From: CAYWNA01 sp964459305 | GTDB taxonomy: Bacteria > Planctomycetota > Planctomycetia > Pirellulales > Pirellulaceae | NCBI GenBank assembly: GCA_964459305.1 | Contig: CAYWNA010000076.1 | Coordinates: forward strand, 1-49,976 | DNA length: 49,976 nt | Direction of reading: 5' to 3' | Part shown: one piece after another, positions 14,339-22,911 of the stretch | Layout: each line of letters begins with the position of its first letter | Position numbering within the stretch: the stretch's first letter is position 1 | Notes under the pieces: generated by a model | The model's database searches: none | What the model was told of the DNA's origin: nothing | Seen by the model: only the letters and a program-made list of their open reading frames with translations | Translations under genes and position numbers: made by a program

Positions 14339-15433
14339 CTAAATGGTCGAAAGCTGTAGAGTCAATTCGTCCACAGCCCGTCGTATCGCCGGATCGCTTC
14401 GGATCAGTGATTCTGTCTTGCGGCAAGCGTGCAATACCGTCGTGTGATCGCGGTTGCCAAAATGGCGGCCGAGTTGCTCTAAGCTCTTGTCAGTCAATTG
14501 GCGGGCCAACAAGATGGCAACACCGCGGGCTCGCACCACGCGTTGTCGCCGAGTAGGCCCTTTCAAATCGGCGGCTTTCAGGTTGAAGTACTTCGACACC
14601 TTCCTAATAACGGACTGCAATTCGAGTCCAGGGGATGCGTGGTGCGAGGCCAAACAGCAGCGAGCGAGATGTTCGTCGATCGGCTGCCCCTCTTTCTTCG
14701 CAAAGTTTTCAAGCCGTAAGACGGTCGTGTCAAGCTGCGGCACGGTGGGTGGATGCACGGCAGCTTTCGGCAGAAACTCGGCGATCAGGTCAACGACCGA
14801 CTCGGAAAGATCGATTGAGTGAAGTTCGGCCAATCGTCGCAGGATGAGTCGTCTGGCCATTGGTCCCGGCGGGCACAACGGTACCGTCAAGCCGTTGGAA
14901 AGGCGACTGGCCAAAGCGGGAAGAACTTGATTGTTTTCGATTGGTGCCTGTTTCAAAGTGGCGACGACCTGCTTGTCGCGGTCGAACAATGCGTCCAGCG
15001 TATGGGTCAGTTCGGCCTGCGTCGCAGTTTTTCCTGCCGTGTCATCAATGTCGTCGACTACTAGCAGCTCTAGCGAGCGGTACTTGCTGCGTAGGTCCTT
15101 GATTGAGTCGGTCTGCACAGCGTTCCGATACTCGCGGGCAAACTCCGGGCCGGTAGTGGCCAGGACCTTGGCACCGCTGCACCTCTGTTTCCACCGAGCT
15201 GCTAAGCCTTGAGCGAGTAACGACTTACCCGTGCCCGTCGGACCAAAAAACACGATGGGATTATACTCAGTTGACTCGTTCGAAGGGGAATCCATGGCGG
15301 CCCGGACCAAGAGGTTTTCCTCTCCACCGATATACTCGCGCAGGCGGATCGGAGGATTTTGATCCTTGCTCCTGCTGGGGCGGACCGTTGATCCATTGGC
15401 CTCTAACGGAATAGAAAAAACGCGGTTGACCAC
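14339..15433 (-). CDS. dnaA: Chromosomal replication initiator DnaA, lacking domain I
   Basis: A 364-residue initiator that binds origin DNA boxes and melts oriC. Walker A is GPTGTGKS (64-71) and Walker B LLVVDDID (123-130). The C-terminal DNA-binding signature GRHFGNRDHTTVLHACRK (about 322-339) is intact. The GTG start at 15433 leaves only about 35 residues before the AAA+ domain; the usual domain I and linker (about 100 residues in E. coli, total 467) are missing. The frame stays open further upstream but has no ATG, GTG or TTG start. Domain I normally binds DnaB and DiaA, so helicase recruitment must rely on other contacts, possibly the nearby DUF721 protein (inference). Confidence 0.93.
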   Translation of the reverse strand: MVNRVFSIPLEANGSTVRPSRSKDQNPPIRLREYIGGEENLLVRAAMDSPSNESTEYNPIVFFGPTGTGKSLLAQGLAARWKQRCSGAKVLATTGPEFAREYRNAVQTDSIKDLRSKYRSLELLVVDDIDDTAGKTATQAELTHTLDALFDRDKQVVATLKQAPIENNQVLPALASRLSNGLTVPLCPPGPMARRLILRRLAELHSIDLSESVVDLIAEFLPKAAVHPPTVPQLDTTVLRLENFAKKEGQPIDEHLARCCLASHHASPGLELQSVIRKVSKYFNLKAADLKGPTRRQRVVRARGVAILLARQLTDKSLEQLGRHFGNRDHTTVLHACRKTESLIRSDPAIRRAVDELTLQLSTI

Positions 15434-15528
15434 TGGGGTTACACTAGACGTACGAACACGGAAAACAGGGGAAAACGAAGCCAGGATTATAGCGTTTCTC
15501 TGCTTTTTTGACGAGGTGTGATTGACTA

Positions 15529-15537
15529 TTTTCCACA
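15529..15537 (+). promoter_or_regulatory. DnaA-box-like site upstream of dnaA
   Basis: TTTTCCACA differs from the consensus TTATCCACA at one position and lies about 95 bp upstream of the dnaA start. With the two weaker sites in the dnaA-dnaN gap it may mark autoregulation or an origin. A single 9-mer alone is weak evidence. The rest of 15434-15688 shows no recognisable gene; a minus-strand frame ending at 15526 is not supported. Confidence 0.3.
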
Positions 15538-15688
15538 GGTATCTTGTCGACGCAACTCTTTAAGCGCCAGCAAGATACGGCTGGACGCATAGTCGATTTT
15601 TGTCGCGGTCGTGTAGGCCTTCAGACTGAAGCGCCCATGTTCTCCGGCACCTATGGTACCGCATAGAATCGGGATGTTCTCAAGTAGA

Positions 15689-15819
15689 TGATGGTATCCG
15701 GGAATTTGAAACGGTGGAAACCACGGTTTTCGGGAGGGCGAGGCTTCTGCCGAGCCGGATTCTCCGCACCAACGCGCGGCTCGGCGGGAGCCTCGCCCTC
15801 CCATTCCCGGACACCCTCA
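15689..15819. mobile_element. 131-bp MITE-like element, copy 1
   Basis: Left end TGATGGTATCCGGGAATT; right end CATTCCCGGACACCCTCA. Read as inverted repeats these agree at about 15 of 18 positions. Inside are nested palindromes (CGGGAGGGCGAGGC and GCCTCGCCCTCCC; GCCGAGCCG and CGGCTCGGC). A second copy of exactly the same length lies at 25200-25330. CTCAAGTAG occurs at both junctions (before 15689 and after 15816), suggesting a target duplication that overlaps the element end. It encodes no protein, so movement would need a transposase elsewhere. Confidence 0.65.
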
Positions 15820-15862
15820 AGTAGCTCGTAGAGTCAACAATACCAACGGACACTTCAGGCAA

Positions 15863-16519
15863 ATGGCTGAACCGCTTCTGGCGCCGACGTTTCTCTTCCG
15901 TTTCTCCGCTCCCTGCCGACACAAAGATCCGTTGTGGTCGGTGAAGGGAGTCAAATTGAACGAGGGGCATGTGCTGCCCAGTTTCGGAGAATTGGAGGGT
16001 CAGCCGATGTTTGCTGATCTGCGGGCGGCATGGAGCGAAAACGGGCTGTCGTTTGTCTTGCGTGTCGGCGGGAAGAAACAGAGCCCATGGTGCCGGCCGT
16101 CTCGACTGGAGGACAGCGACGGTCTGCACGTCTGGATCGACACACGAGACACGCACAACATCCACCGAGCGACGCGATTCTGTCACCGATTTGCCTTTCT
16201 GCCGTTCGGCGCGGGCCGGCGGCGCGATCAGCCGGCTGGGCGGTTGTTGGACATCAATCGCGCTCGCGAGCAACCAAAGCCGGTGGACGACAACCTCTTT
16301 GGACTACGCAGCGAGAAACGAATTGACGGTTACGTGCTTCAAACCTACATTCCAGCCGCTGCCATGACCGGTTTCGATCCCGCCGAGCATCCTCGCCTGG
16401 GTTTCAGCTATGCAGTAGTCGATCGCGAACTTGGCTGGCAAACGTTCACGGTGGGACCGGAGTTCCCGTTCATTGAGGATCCGAGCCTGTGGGGTACGTT
16501 GGAGTTGATTGAGTCGTAG
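15863..16519 (+). CDS. CBM9-like (DOMON-type) carbohydrate-binding protein
   Basis: A 218-residue beta-sandwich protein. The stretch FADLRAAWSENGLSFVLRV followed by LEDSDGLHVWIDTRD is the signature of family-9-like carbohydrate-binding or DOMON-like domains, where aromatic residues and an Asp/Asn shape the sugar site. Later strands are IDGYVLQTYIPAAAM, RLGFSYAVVDRELG and the end SLWGTLELIES. The domain spans nearly the whole protein. There is no signal peptide, so it is probably cytoplasmic, unusual for a carbohydrate-binding module. It overlaps the downstream O-GlcNAc transferase gene by 11 bp, so the two are likely co-translated, and a role in glycan recognition for that enzyme is possible. 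Confidence 0.6.
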   Translation: MAEPLLAPTFLFRFSAPCRHKDPLWSVKGVKLNEGHVLPSFGELEGQPMFADLRAAWSENGLSFVLRVGGKKQSPWCRPSRLEDSDGLHVWIDTRDTHNIHRATRFCHRFAFLPFGAGRRRDQPAGRLLDINRAREQPKPVDDNLFGLRSEKRIDGYVLQTYIPAAAMTGFDPAEHPRLGFSYAVVDRELGWQTFTVGPEFPFIEDPSLWGTLELIES

Positions 16520-18239
16520 AATCACGAACGAGATCGATGATGACTTGGCGGCCATGGACGATCTAGCTAACCTAGGCACCGATGTCCGAGAGCTCTTTCG
16601 GCGGGGCTGTTCAGTACTGGAATCGGGCAAATCCGGCCTGGCGGTTCAGCACCTCACAGCTGCTGCTGCTCTGGCTCCCGATACTCCGGCGATCATGGAA
16701 CGTTTGGCGGAAGCTTACCATCGCGACGGGCAGCTTCTGCCGGCGCTGAAGACTTACGACCGCCTGATCGAACTCGGAGCGGCAACCAGCGCCATTTGGT
16801 GTGCGACCGGCAATGCACTGACCGAGGTGGCTGAATACGTTCAGGCTGTTGGCGCATACGAACACAGTCTAGAGCAGAATCACACGAATCCCGAAGCACA
16901 CCACAATCTGGCACGCGCACAGTACAGAGTGGGCGAGCTCAATCGCGCCGTCGGGCATCTAGAAATTGCGGCAGCACAGAGCGAGTCGATTGCTCCGCGG
17001 TTGAGCTTGGCGACGATGATCCCCGGTTGTCCCGAAGCCACGCAGGAGAAGATCCTGAATGTCCGTCGAACCTACGCGGCGAGACTAGAGCAGTACGCGC
17101 CGGAACCGGCTGGCCGATTGGGCAGTCGCAAGGGATCCAGGCCAACTCGGCTGCGAGTAGGCTACGTATCCGCGTATTTCGACCGAGCGAACTACATGAA
17201 ACCGGTTTGGGGATTGATCAATAACCACGATCGGGAGTCCTTTGAAATCCACCTGTTCTCCGACCGCCCCAAAGCGGATGTGAGCGGCTATGTCAGTCAT
17301 CCCCAGGATCGGATTCACGAAACGGGAACGCTGGACAACGGTGAACTGGCCGAGCTCATTCAGTCCAGCGGCATTGACATTCTTGTGGACCTGAATGCGT
17401 ACAGTACTCCTGAGCGTTTGCCGTTGTTCGTCCAACGTTGGGCACCGGTGACCATCGCTTGGTTCAACATGTATGCCACATCCGGTCTGCCTGGATTCGA
17501 CTACATCGTAGGCGACGGCGAAGTGGTACGGCCTGAAGAAGAGCCGTTCTTCTCGGAACAAGTAGCTCGTTTGCCCGTTAGCTATCTGACTTTCGACGTG
17601 ACGCACGCGGCGCCGCCGGTGGTTCCACCTCCTTGCCTGCAGACTGGCGGCCTTACGTTCGGCAGTCTGGTAACGCAGTACAAGATTACGGCGCCAGTGT
17701 TGGATGCTTGGGCAGAGATTCTGAAGCGAACGGGCGGCACTCGTCTGCTACTGGCCAACTCTGTGTTGAAGTCGCCCCACAACCGAGCGTGGCTGCAAGA
17801 GCAATTCGCCGAGCGAGGCGTCGACCCGGAGCGACTTACGCTGCTTGGACCGGCGGATCACTATGAGTTTCTGAAATACTATGACTCAATAGACATCGCG
17901 GTTGACGCTTTTCCGTACAACGGTGGCACAACGACGATGGAATCGTTGTGGCAGGGCGTGCCGGTTCTGACATTCGACGGCGACCGCTGGGCCTCGCGAA
18001 CCAGCCAGAGCCTGATTCGAAATACGCACCTGGGCGAATTCGTGGCACAGGATATTCGCAGCTACATCGAACTGGCTGTCAAACTCGCCCACGATCCGGA
18101 TACCACAAACCGGCTGACCGAATTGCGGAAGCACATGCGAGAGAACCTGCAGAACTCGTCCGCGTGCGATACCCATGCGTTGGCACGCGGCATGGAACGG
18201 CTCTACCATAGCATGTGGCAAGCGAGGTCCGCCCGTTGA
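16509..18239 (+). CDS. TPR-containing O-GlcNAc transferase, SPINDLY type (GT41)
   Basis: A 576-residue protein. Residues about 25-165 form TPR repeats (LESGKSGLAVQHLTAAAALA, AYHRDGQLLPALKTYDRLIE, HHNLARAQYRVGELNRAVGH). From about 205 it has the two-lobed GT41 glycosyltransferase: LRVGYVSAYFDRANYMKPVW, FEIHLFSDRP, DILVDLNAYSTPERLPLFV, APVTIAWFNMYATSGLPGFDYIV, and the nucleotide-sugar lobe DIAVDAFPYNGGTTTMESLWQGVPVLTF. Eukaryotic OGT transfers GlcNAc, and plant SPY fucose, to Ser/Thr. The bacterial acceptor is unknown. The start is a TTG at 16509; an ATG at 16554 is an alternative. It overlaps the CBM9-like gene. Confidence 0.8.
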   Translation: MSRRITNEIDDDLAAMDDLANLGTDVRELFRRGCSVLESGKSGLAVQHLTAAAALAPDTPAIMERLAEAYHRDGQLLPALKTYDRLIELGAATSAIWCATGNALTEVAEYVQAVGAYEHSLEQNHTNPEAHHNLARAQYRVGELNRAVGHLEIAAAQSESIAPRLSLATMIPGCPEATQEKILNVRRTYAARLEQYAPEPAGRLGSRKGSRPTRLRVGYVSAYFDRANYMKPVWGLINNHDRESFEIHLFSDRPKADVSGYVSHPQDRIHETGTLDNGELAELIQSSGIDILVDLNAYSTPERLPLFVQRWAPVTIAWFNMYATSGLPGFDYIVGDGEVVRPEEEPFFSEQVARLPVSYLTFDVTHAAPPVVPPPCLQTGGLTFGSLVTQYKITAPVLDAWAEILKRTGGTRLLLANSVLKSPHNRAWLQEQFAERGVDPERLTLLGPADHYEFLKYYDSIDIAVDAFPYNGGTTTMESLWQGVPVLTFDGDRWASRTSQSLIRNTHLGEFVAQDIRSYIELAVKLAHDPDTTNRLTELRKHMRENLQNSSACDTHALARGMERLYHSMWQARSAR

Positions 18240-18254
18240 CACGTTCGCGCCGTG

Positions 18255-19040
18255 CTACTTCGCTCTGCGCCGTGTGAACTTCAGTCCGGACCAGGTTTCG
18301 TCGATGGCGCAGACTTTGTAGTCGACCCAGCCGGCGGCCAGGCCGATCTCGCGTACGACCGACTGGGTGAGATCGCTGGCCAAGGCGGATGTCTTTTTGG
18401 GCCACGCAATCCAGAGGCCGTTTTCGCTGGCGACAGCAGCAATGGGTTCGATGCGCCCGTGGAGGTCCTTTCTTGATCGGGTGAACCAGATGGTCAGATC
18501 GCGTCGGCCGCGGTTTTGCCGGCGTAAGGTCACACCCTCGGGTAACGCGCCCAGGGCCCCTTCGAAATCCGATGGAGCGCCGATCAACACGACGATCGAG
18601 CCGGGTTTGATGCCCAGCTTTTTCGCGAGCGGAGCGCCTGCATACCCTTCCATGGTTGAGCGCGGCACGACGGGCTCCGCTGGCGGCTCGGCGATGGCCC
18701 GGTGCATCGAGCTGCGGATCCGACTCCAACTGGTGTACGCCGCATCCGGCAGCAGATGCTTGATCCGAGCCACCTTCTCCGGATCACCCTCGACAAACAC
18801 CAGCGGTACGTGCCGAGTCGCCTTGAACTTGCGCAGCGCCACTCCCACGTCACCCCCCTGGGAAGGCAACCGCGTCAGGTCGATCACCACCGCTGTCGGA
18901 GGTTCTTGCCGCAGCAGGTTCAAGGCAGCCGGCGTGAACGGCTCGAAATCGACATCATAGCCAAAGGAGCGCAGTTTCGCCGCACGCTTTTCCGCCTCGG
19001 CAGCATTCCAGTGAATCAGGCGTATGCGAAGCATCGTCAT
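18255..19040 (-). CDS. Receiver-like domain fused to DUF3052
   Basis: A 261-residue two-domain protein. Residues 1-115 have a receiver-like alpha/beta pattern: LRIRLIHWNAAEAEKRAAKL, then TAVVIDLTRLPSQGGD (Asp at the phospho-acceptor position), then VPLVFVEGD. The usual acidic pair near the N-terminus and the conserved Lys are not evident, so phosphorylation is doubtful. Residues about 128-261 are DUF3052: MEGYAGAPLAKKLGIKPGS, LWIAWPKKTSALASDLTQSV and GWVDYKVCAIDETWSGLKF. DUF3052 usually stands alone and is uncharacterised. It is convergent with the GT41 gene, 15 bp apart. Confidence 0.7.
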   Translation of the reverse strand: MTMLRIRLIHWNAAEAEKRAAKLRSFGYDVDFEPFTPAALNLLRQEPPTAVVIDLTRLPSQGGDVGVALRKFKATRHVPLVFVEGDPEKVARIKHLLPDAAYTSWSRIRSSMHRAIAEPPAEPVVPRSTMEGYAGAPLAKKLGIKPGSIVVLIGAPSDFEGALGALPEGVTLRRQNRGRRDLTIWFTRSRKDLHGRIEPIAAVASENGLWIAWPKKTSALASDLTQSVVREIGLAAGWVDYKVCAIDETWSGLKFTRRRAK

Positions 19041-19189
19041 GGTGCGAGGGTTTCGTTAATGAGTTGGGAATTGAGGCGACCGCAACTTTCCACTCACGAA
19101 TCGACCGCATAGGATAACAGCGCCCGATGCGAGCGTCCAACCGCAGCGTGTGCACCCAGATTCTATCGCGAGCCTGGTCGCAAGTGGCT

Positions 19190-19269
19190 CGTTTAACCGC
19201 AAGCCGGAGGCGTGCGCGAATGGGCATGGCCAGCGGATTACGCGCGCGCCTCCGGCTTGCGGTAAAACG
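19190..19269. repeat. Inverted-repeat element, family B (copy 1)
   Basis: The left arm begins CGTTTAACCGCAAGCCGGAG and continues GCGTGCGCG; the right arm is its near-perfect reverse complement (27 of 29), ending TTGCGGTAAAACG. A second copy lies at 30238-30314 and a worn half at 48577-48605. It lies 50 bp upstream of the DUF4838 gene and fills most of the 279-base gap 19041-19319. No protein coded. Confidence 0.75.
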
Positions 19270-19319
19270 GACAATGGGTTGAGCGAGAAGATTGAAGCTC
19301 TGTTCCTTGAGGGCCACCT

Positions 19320-21797
19320 ATGAACCTACGACCGAACTTGATTGGCGTACTCCTGGTCGGGGCGTTTGGTCTCCTGGGCTTACCAGCCAATCTGCTTGCG
19401 CACATTGAACTGTGCCCGACAAGCAATGTCACGATCAAGGAAGAAGGACCCTTCGATACTGCTGAAGGTGTGTTGAGCGATCTGCTGGAGAAGTATCTCC
19501 TTCTGGTGCTGGGCAAGACAGACCTGTCGGGTTCCGGCGAGAACGTCACCTTCGTCATTCGGACAACCGCAAGCAACTGGACGGAGCTGCCGCGCAACGC
19601 AATTATCAACATCACGGATGTGGATGCCTTCGAGATTAGCATTTCCAATCCGCCAGATGCCACCGTTACCATTGCTGGTACGACACCCACGGCGGCAGGG
19701 TACGGTGTCATGTATTTCCTCGAAGAGAGTCTCGGAATCTTCTGGGCACAGCCAGGCGATATTGGACTGTGCATGCCGAAACGGACATTGTTTCGCTTGG
19801 AGACCGGGAAGCACCGCGTCGAACCCTGGGTGGTGGCTCGTGTGATGAGCGGTTTGGTCCTTCGTGATAGAGATTCGATTGGAGCCAAACGTCGTGGGAT
19901 GGCCGGCGTGCTGCAAAAGGAGCGGGCGTTTTTCTTGGCCGAGGATTTTTTCAAAAGCATGCGCCTGCATCCGGAGGCGGTGACTCACAACATGATCAAA
20001 ATCTTCCCGGTGGAGGAGTGTCGTGCCAAGTATCCGGACCTCTTTCCCATGAACGACGATGGAACTCACTTCGTGCCTCAGTTGAAGGAAAGCGGCCGGC
20101 TCAGGTCCAAAAATGCGTATCAGTCATGGCACCCATGCTATACGAATCCGAAAACGGTCGAGGTAGCGATCGAGAAAGGCAAGACCGCGTTTCGCGAAGG
20201 CCGGCTCTTCTATTCGCTGGGCATCAATGATGGCCGCCGTGTTCAGTGCCAATGCGATCAGTGCCTCCAAGAGGGTTGGCCGCACGGCTACTATCGATTC
20301 GTCAATCAGGTGGCCGAAGCACTCGATGACTACCATCCGCCGCACACGGTTGGCGTGCTGGCCTATGGAGATGTCGGTATCCCGCCGGCGGATCTCAAGC
20401 TGCGTGAAAACGTGCTGGTCAACGTTGCGGGTATGCGAAAAAGCCTGTGGGAATCGCTGGCTCCGTCGCTTGGCACATACGAGTACATCTACGGCGCGGG
20501 CTACGTGATTCCCAATCTGCCGCTGGGTGTGATTGCAGAAAACATGCGTTACTACCAAGCCCACGACTTGAAGATGTACCGCGCGGAATTCTACCCCGTC
20601 TGGGCTTTCGACGCACCGAAAGCGCACATCATCAGCCGGCTGTTGTGGAATCCGAAGCAGGACGTTCACCAGTTGCTCCGTATATTCTGCGATCGGGCCT
20701 TTGGCGACGCCGGCGAACCGATGTTCCGTTTCTACGAGCATATCGCCTCGATCCGCCAAAATGACGGCGAACCAGGCAAGTTCACGCCTGTGTGGGACCG
20801 GGTATGGCCGTTCCGCGAACCGCTTCAGTTCGTGCGGTGCCCAAAGGACTTGCACGAGCGGCTCTTCGCGTGTTTGAACGACGCCAAACGAGAAAACCTG
20901 ACCGACCGCGAACAGAAACGCCTTGCCATGATCGAGGCGTTTACCCAATTCAGCGCGGTGTACTACGAAATGTACCAGCTGAAGGAGCACGTGTTCCGCG
21001 GCGCTGGCGAACCGGATGCGGCCATCTCGCTCGCAGCGAAACTGATGGAAAGGAAGGAAGCAGTTTTTGCCGATTTTCGCAAGCATCCGGAGTGGTTCAA
21101 GGGCAGCAGTGTCGACGTGGAGGGTTTCGGCGACCGTGTCTGGCCCACCGGTCGCATCGAGCAGGAACTGGAAGCAGCCGTCGTGACGGCGGCAACGAAG
21201 ATGGACGATCCGCCAGCCGAGTTGGCGCGATACGCCGGTTTGCGGACGGGGTCACCGGGTGCCTTGGTCCCGCTCCGAAAGACCGAACATCCGTGGTACA
21301 AGCCCGCGCAACACGTCCAGATGGATATTACCTCTTCGGAACGAGGCGGTTTTTCATTCAAGACCGCATCAGGAGCACTGATCAACGACGACCGGGATCC
21401 CCGCCGCAACGGCCAGCCCCAGGCGCAATGGCTGCACGGTCTGGGGCGAGACCTCCCCGTGCAGCGGGGTGTGGTGTATGTGATGAACATCAATGTTCGC
21501 GGGCATGAAGGTACGATCCAAATGAGACTGAACGGCACCATGAGATCTGCGGACCGAGAACGTATCGCTTTTCTCCACAGCACGCACGCGTTCGGCGACG
21601 GGGACGAGGATGTGGCAATGCGCGTGGTTTTCGATCCCGTGCGGTACGTGAAGAACCCGGCAGAAGGCGACCCAGCCACGGATCCAGCCCCGCCGCTCAA
21701 CCTGCAGCTCCATCTGCTCTGGCGAGCAGACGATCTGTCCTCACAGCTTGACGGTCAGGTCAGTCTGGAGCAGATTGCCAATGCACCGAAGAACTAA
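19320..21797 (+). CDS. Secreted DUF4838-domain protein (glycosidase-related)
   Basis: An 825-residue protein with a signal peptide (NLIGVLLVGAFGLLGLPANL, cleavage near residue 27). Residues about 40-170 form an alpha/beta domain like that preceding the barrel in GH20 and GH67 enzymes (ATVTIAGTTPTAAGYGVMYF, SLGIFWAQPG). Residues about 190-520 carry the DUF4838 barrel: YPDLFPMND, SLGINDGRRVQCQCDQCLQ and VGVLAYGDVGIPP. The C-terminal quarter is beta-rich (DITSSERGGFSFKTASGA and following), probably a binding domain. DUF4838 proteins are abundant in planctomycetes and verrucomicrobia within glycan-use loci; activity is unproven. The ATG at 19320 follows GAGGGCCACCT. Confidence 0.75.
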   Translation: MNLRPNLIGVLLVGAFGLLGLPANLLAHIELCPTSNVTIKEEGPFDTAEGVLSDLLEKYLLLVLGKTDLSGSGENVTFVIRTTASNWTELPRNAIINITDVDAFEISISNPPDATVTIAGTTPTAAGYGVMYFLEESLGIFWAQPGDIGLCMPKRTLFRLETGKHRVEPWVVARVMSGLVLRDRDSIGAKRRGMAGVLQKERAFFLAEDFFKSMRLHPEAVTHNMIKIFPVEECRAKYPDLFPMNDDGTHFVPQLKESGRLRSKNAYQSWHPCYTNPKTVEVAIEKGKTAFREGRLFYSLGINDGRRVQCQCDQCLQEGWPHGYYRFVNQVAEALDDYHPPHTVGVLAYGDVGIPPADLKLRENVLVNVAGMRKSLWESLAPSLGTYEYIYGAGYVIPNLPLGVIAENMRYYQAHDLKMYRAEFYPVWAFDAPKAHIISRLLWNPKQDVHQLLRIFCDRAFGDAGEPMFRFYEHIASIRQNDGEPGKFTPVWDRVWPFREPLQFVRCPKDLHERLFACLNDAKRENLTDREQKRLAMIEAFTQFSAVYYEMYQLKEHVFRGAGEPDAAISLAAKLMERKEAVFADFRKHPEWFKGSSVDVEGFGDRVWPTGRIEQELEAAVVTAATKMDDPPAELARYAGLRTGSPGALVPLRKTEHPWYKPAQHVQMDITSSERGGFSFKTASGALINDDRDPRRNGQPQAQWLHGLGRDLPVQRGVVYVMNINVRGHEGTIQMRLNGTMRSADRERIAFLHSTHAFGDGDEDVAMRVVFDPVRYVKNPAEGDPATDPAPPLNLQLHLLWRADDLSSQLDGQVSLEQIANAPKN

Positions 21798-21871
21798 CAG
21801 GAGAGAACGGAGGCAACACAGATTTTTCTGCTGGCTCACGAGCCGATGCGCGAATCGGAGTGAAAGTGTTC

Positions 21872-21938
21872 GTAGTCCCGCCTTTAGGCGGTCTTCCGCG
21901 GCGTTTTCTGCTTCGGAGCCGCCTGAAGGCGGGACTAC
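21872..21938. repeat. Inverted-repeat element, family C
   Basis: GTAGTCCCGCCTTTAGGCGG on the left and CCGCCTGAAGGCGGGACTAC on the right form a hairpin with one mismatch and a loop of about 27 bases. It lies 75 bp after the DUF4838 stop and could act as a terminator, but it lacks a T-run. The rest of 21798-22230 has no gene I can recognise. Confidence 0.65.
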
Positions 21939-22230
21939 AAACCGCCTTGTGCGTCGGCGCTGTCAATCCAGCCAAGTTCCCCATGCGGCCCGCGTCGATT
22001 AGTATAGGCTCGTGAGGCTCACCCCGACGTTTGCCCATGATTTTGTCTCCTCTCCTCCGGGCAAAATCATCGGAGTTCAGTCTGCGGGTTAAGCGATCCA
22101 TTAGGCACTACCCCATGGCCCGCGCGTCGATACAATCGATCTGGCGATATCACTCGAGGATGGTCTGCAACGTTTGGACCAATCCAGGGACGACAATCTG
22201 CGATGGAGGAGTACACCGTGAGTAGTCGAC

Positions 22231-22842
22231 TTGTTCTACGGCTACTTATGCCAACGGCACGCGCACAATTACTACCCCGAGTTCCTCTTCCGCAATCGCC
22301 AGCGGGTGAAGCTGGCCGGTAACCGTATAGCCAAGCCTCGACCGGACGGCGCGGGTGTGGCGGTGGAACGTGGCGAGTACAGCCACGACTTGATGGCCGA
22401 AGAGGCACTGGCCTTTGTCGATGAAAACAAGGACAACCCATTCTTCTTGTACCTGGCGCTGACCATCCCGCATGCCAACAACGAAGCCGGCTCGAAGGGC
22501 CAAGAAGTCCCGGACCTGGGCACGTACAAAGACAAGGACTGGCCGGCGCCGCAAAAGGGGACGGCCGCAATGATCACCCGCATGGATCGCGATATTGGCC
22601 GGCTCATGGATCGGCTCAAGCAGCACGGCATCGACGAGCGAACCATTGTGTTGTTCACCTCCGACAACGGCCCCCACGCCGAAGGCGGCAACGACCCGAA
22701 CTTCGTCGACTCGAATGGTCCATTGCGCGGCATCAAACGCGATCTGTACGACGGCGGAATCCGCGTCCCGATGATCGTACGCTGGCCGGGCCGAGTGGAA
22801 GCCGGATCGACCAGCGACCACATCGGATACTTTGCGCATTGC
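22231..22842 (+). pseudogene. Truncated sulfatase (arylsulfatase A type)
   Basis: About 204 codons of a sulfatase: FYGYLCQRHAHNYYPEFLFR, FFLYLALTIPHANNE, AAMITRMDRDIGRLMDRLKQ, TIVLFTSDNGPHAEGG and LRGIKRDLYDGGIRVPMIVR, stopping after DHIGYFA. The N-terminal third, including the C-x-P-S-R site that becomes the formylglycine, is gone, and so is the C-terminal domain. It would be catalytically dead. Sulfatases of this class remove sulfate from glycans. The 3' break abuts an inverted repeat (22846-22911). The 5' break lies near 22225 without a clear element. Confidence 0.8.
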
Positions 22843-22845
22843 TGC

Positions 22846-22911
22846 AACGCAGAGGAGCGAAGAGCGCAAAGACGATCGTATCTGGCTTTGCGTTCTTCGT
22901 TTCTCTGCGTT
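22846..22911. repeat. Inverted-repeat element, family E, at the sulfatase break
   Basis: Left arm AACGCAGAGGAGCGAAGAGC followed by GCAAAG; right arm CTTTGCGTTCTTCGTTTCTC followed by TGCGTT. The arms are imperfect reverse complements. It sits within a few bases of the point where sulfatase homology ends, so it may have broken the gene or marks a later deletion. Bases 22912-23121 have no recognisable gene. Confidence 0.6.

Noticed and set aside
15526..15804. Minus-strand 92-residue frame upstream of dnaA
   Set aside because: Its first third is translated from the 131-bp MITE-like element. Restoring the pre-insertion sequence brings a TGA into frame, so no gene is supported.
19320..21797. Alpha-glucuronidase (GH67) assignment for the DUF4838 protein
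   Set aside because: The N-terminal domain resembles those enzymes, but I cannot identify the catalytic carboxylates, so only DUF4838 is claimed.
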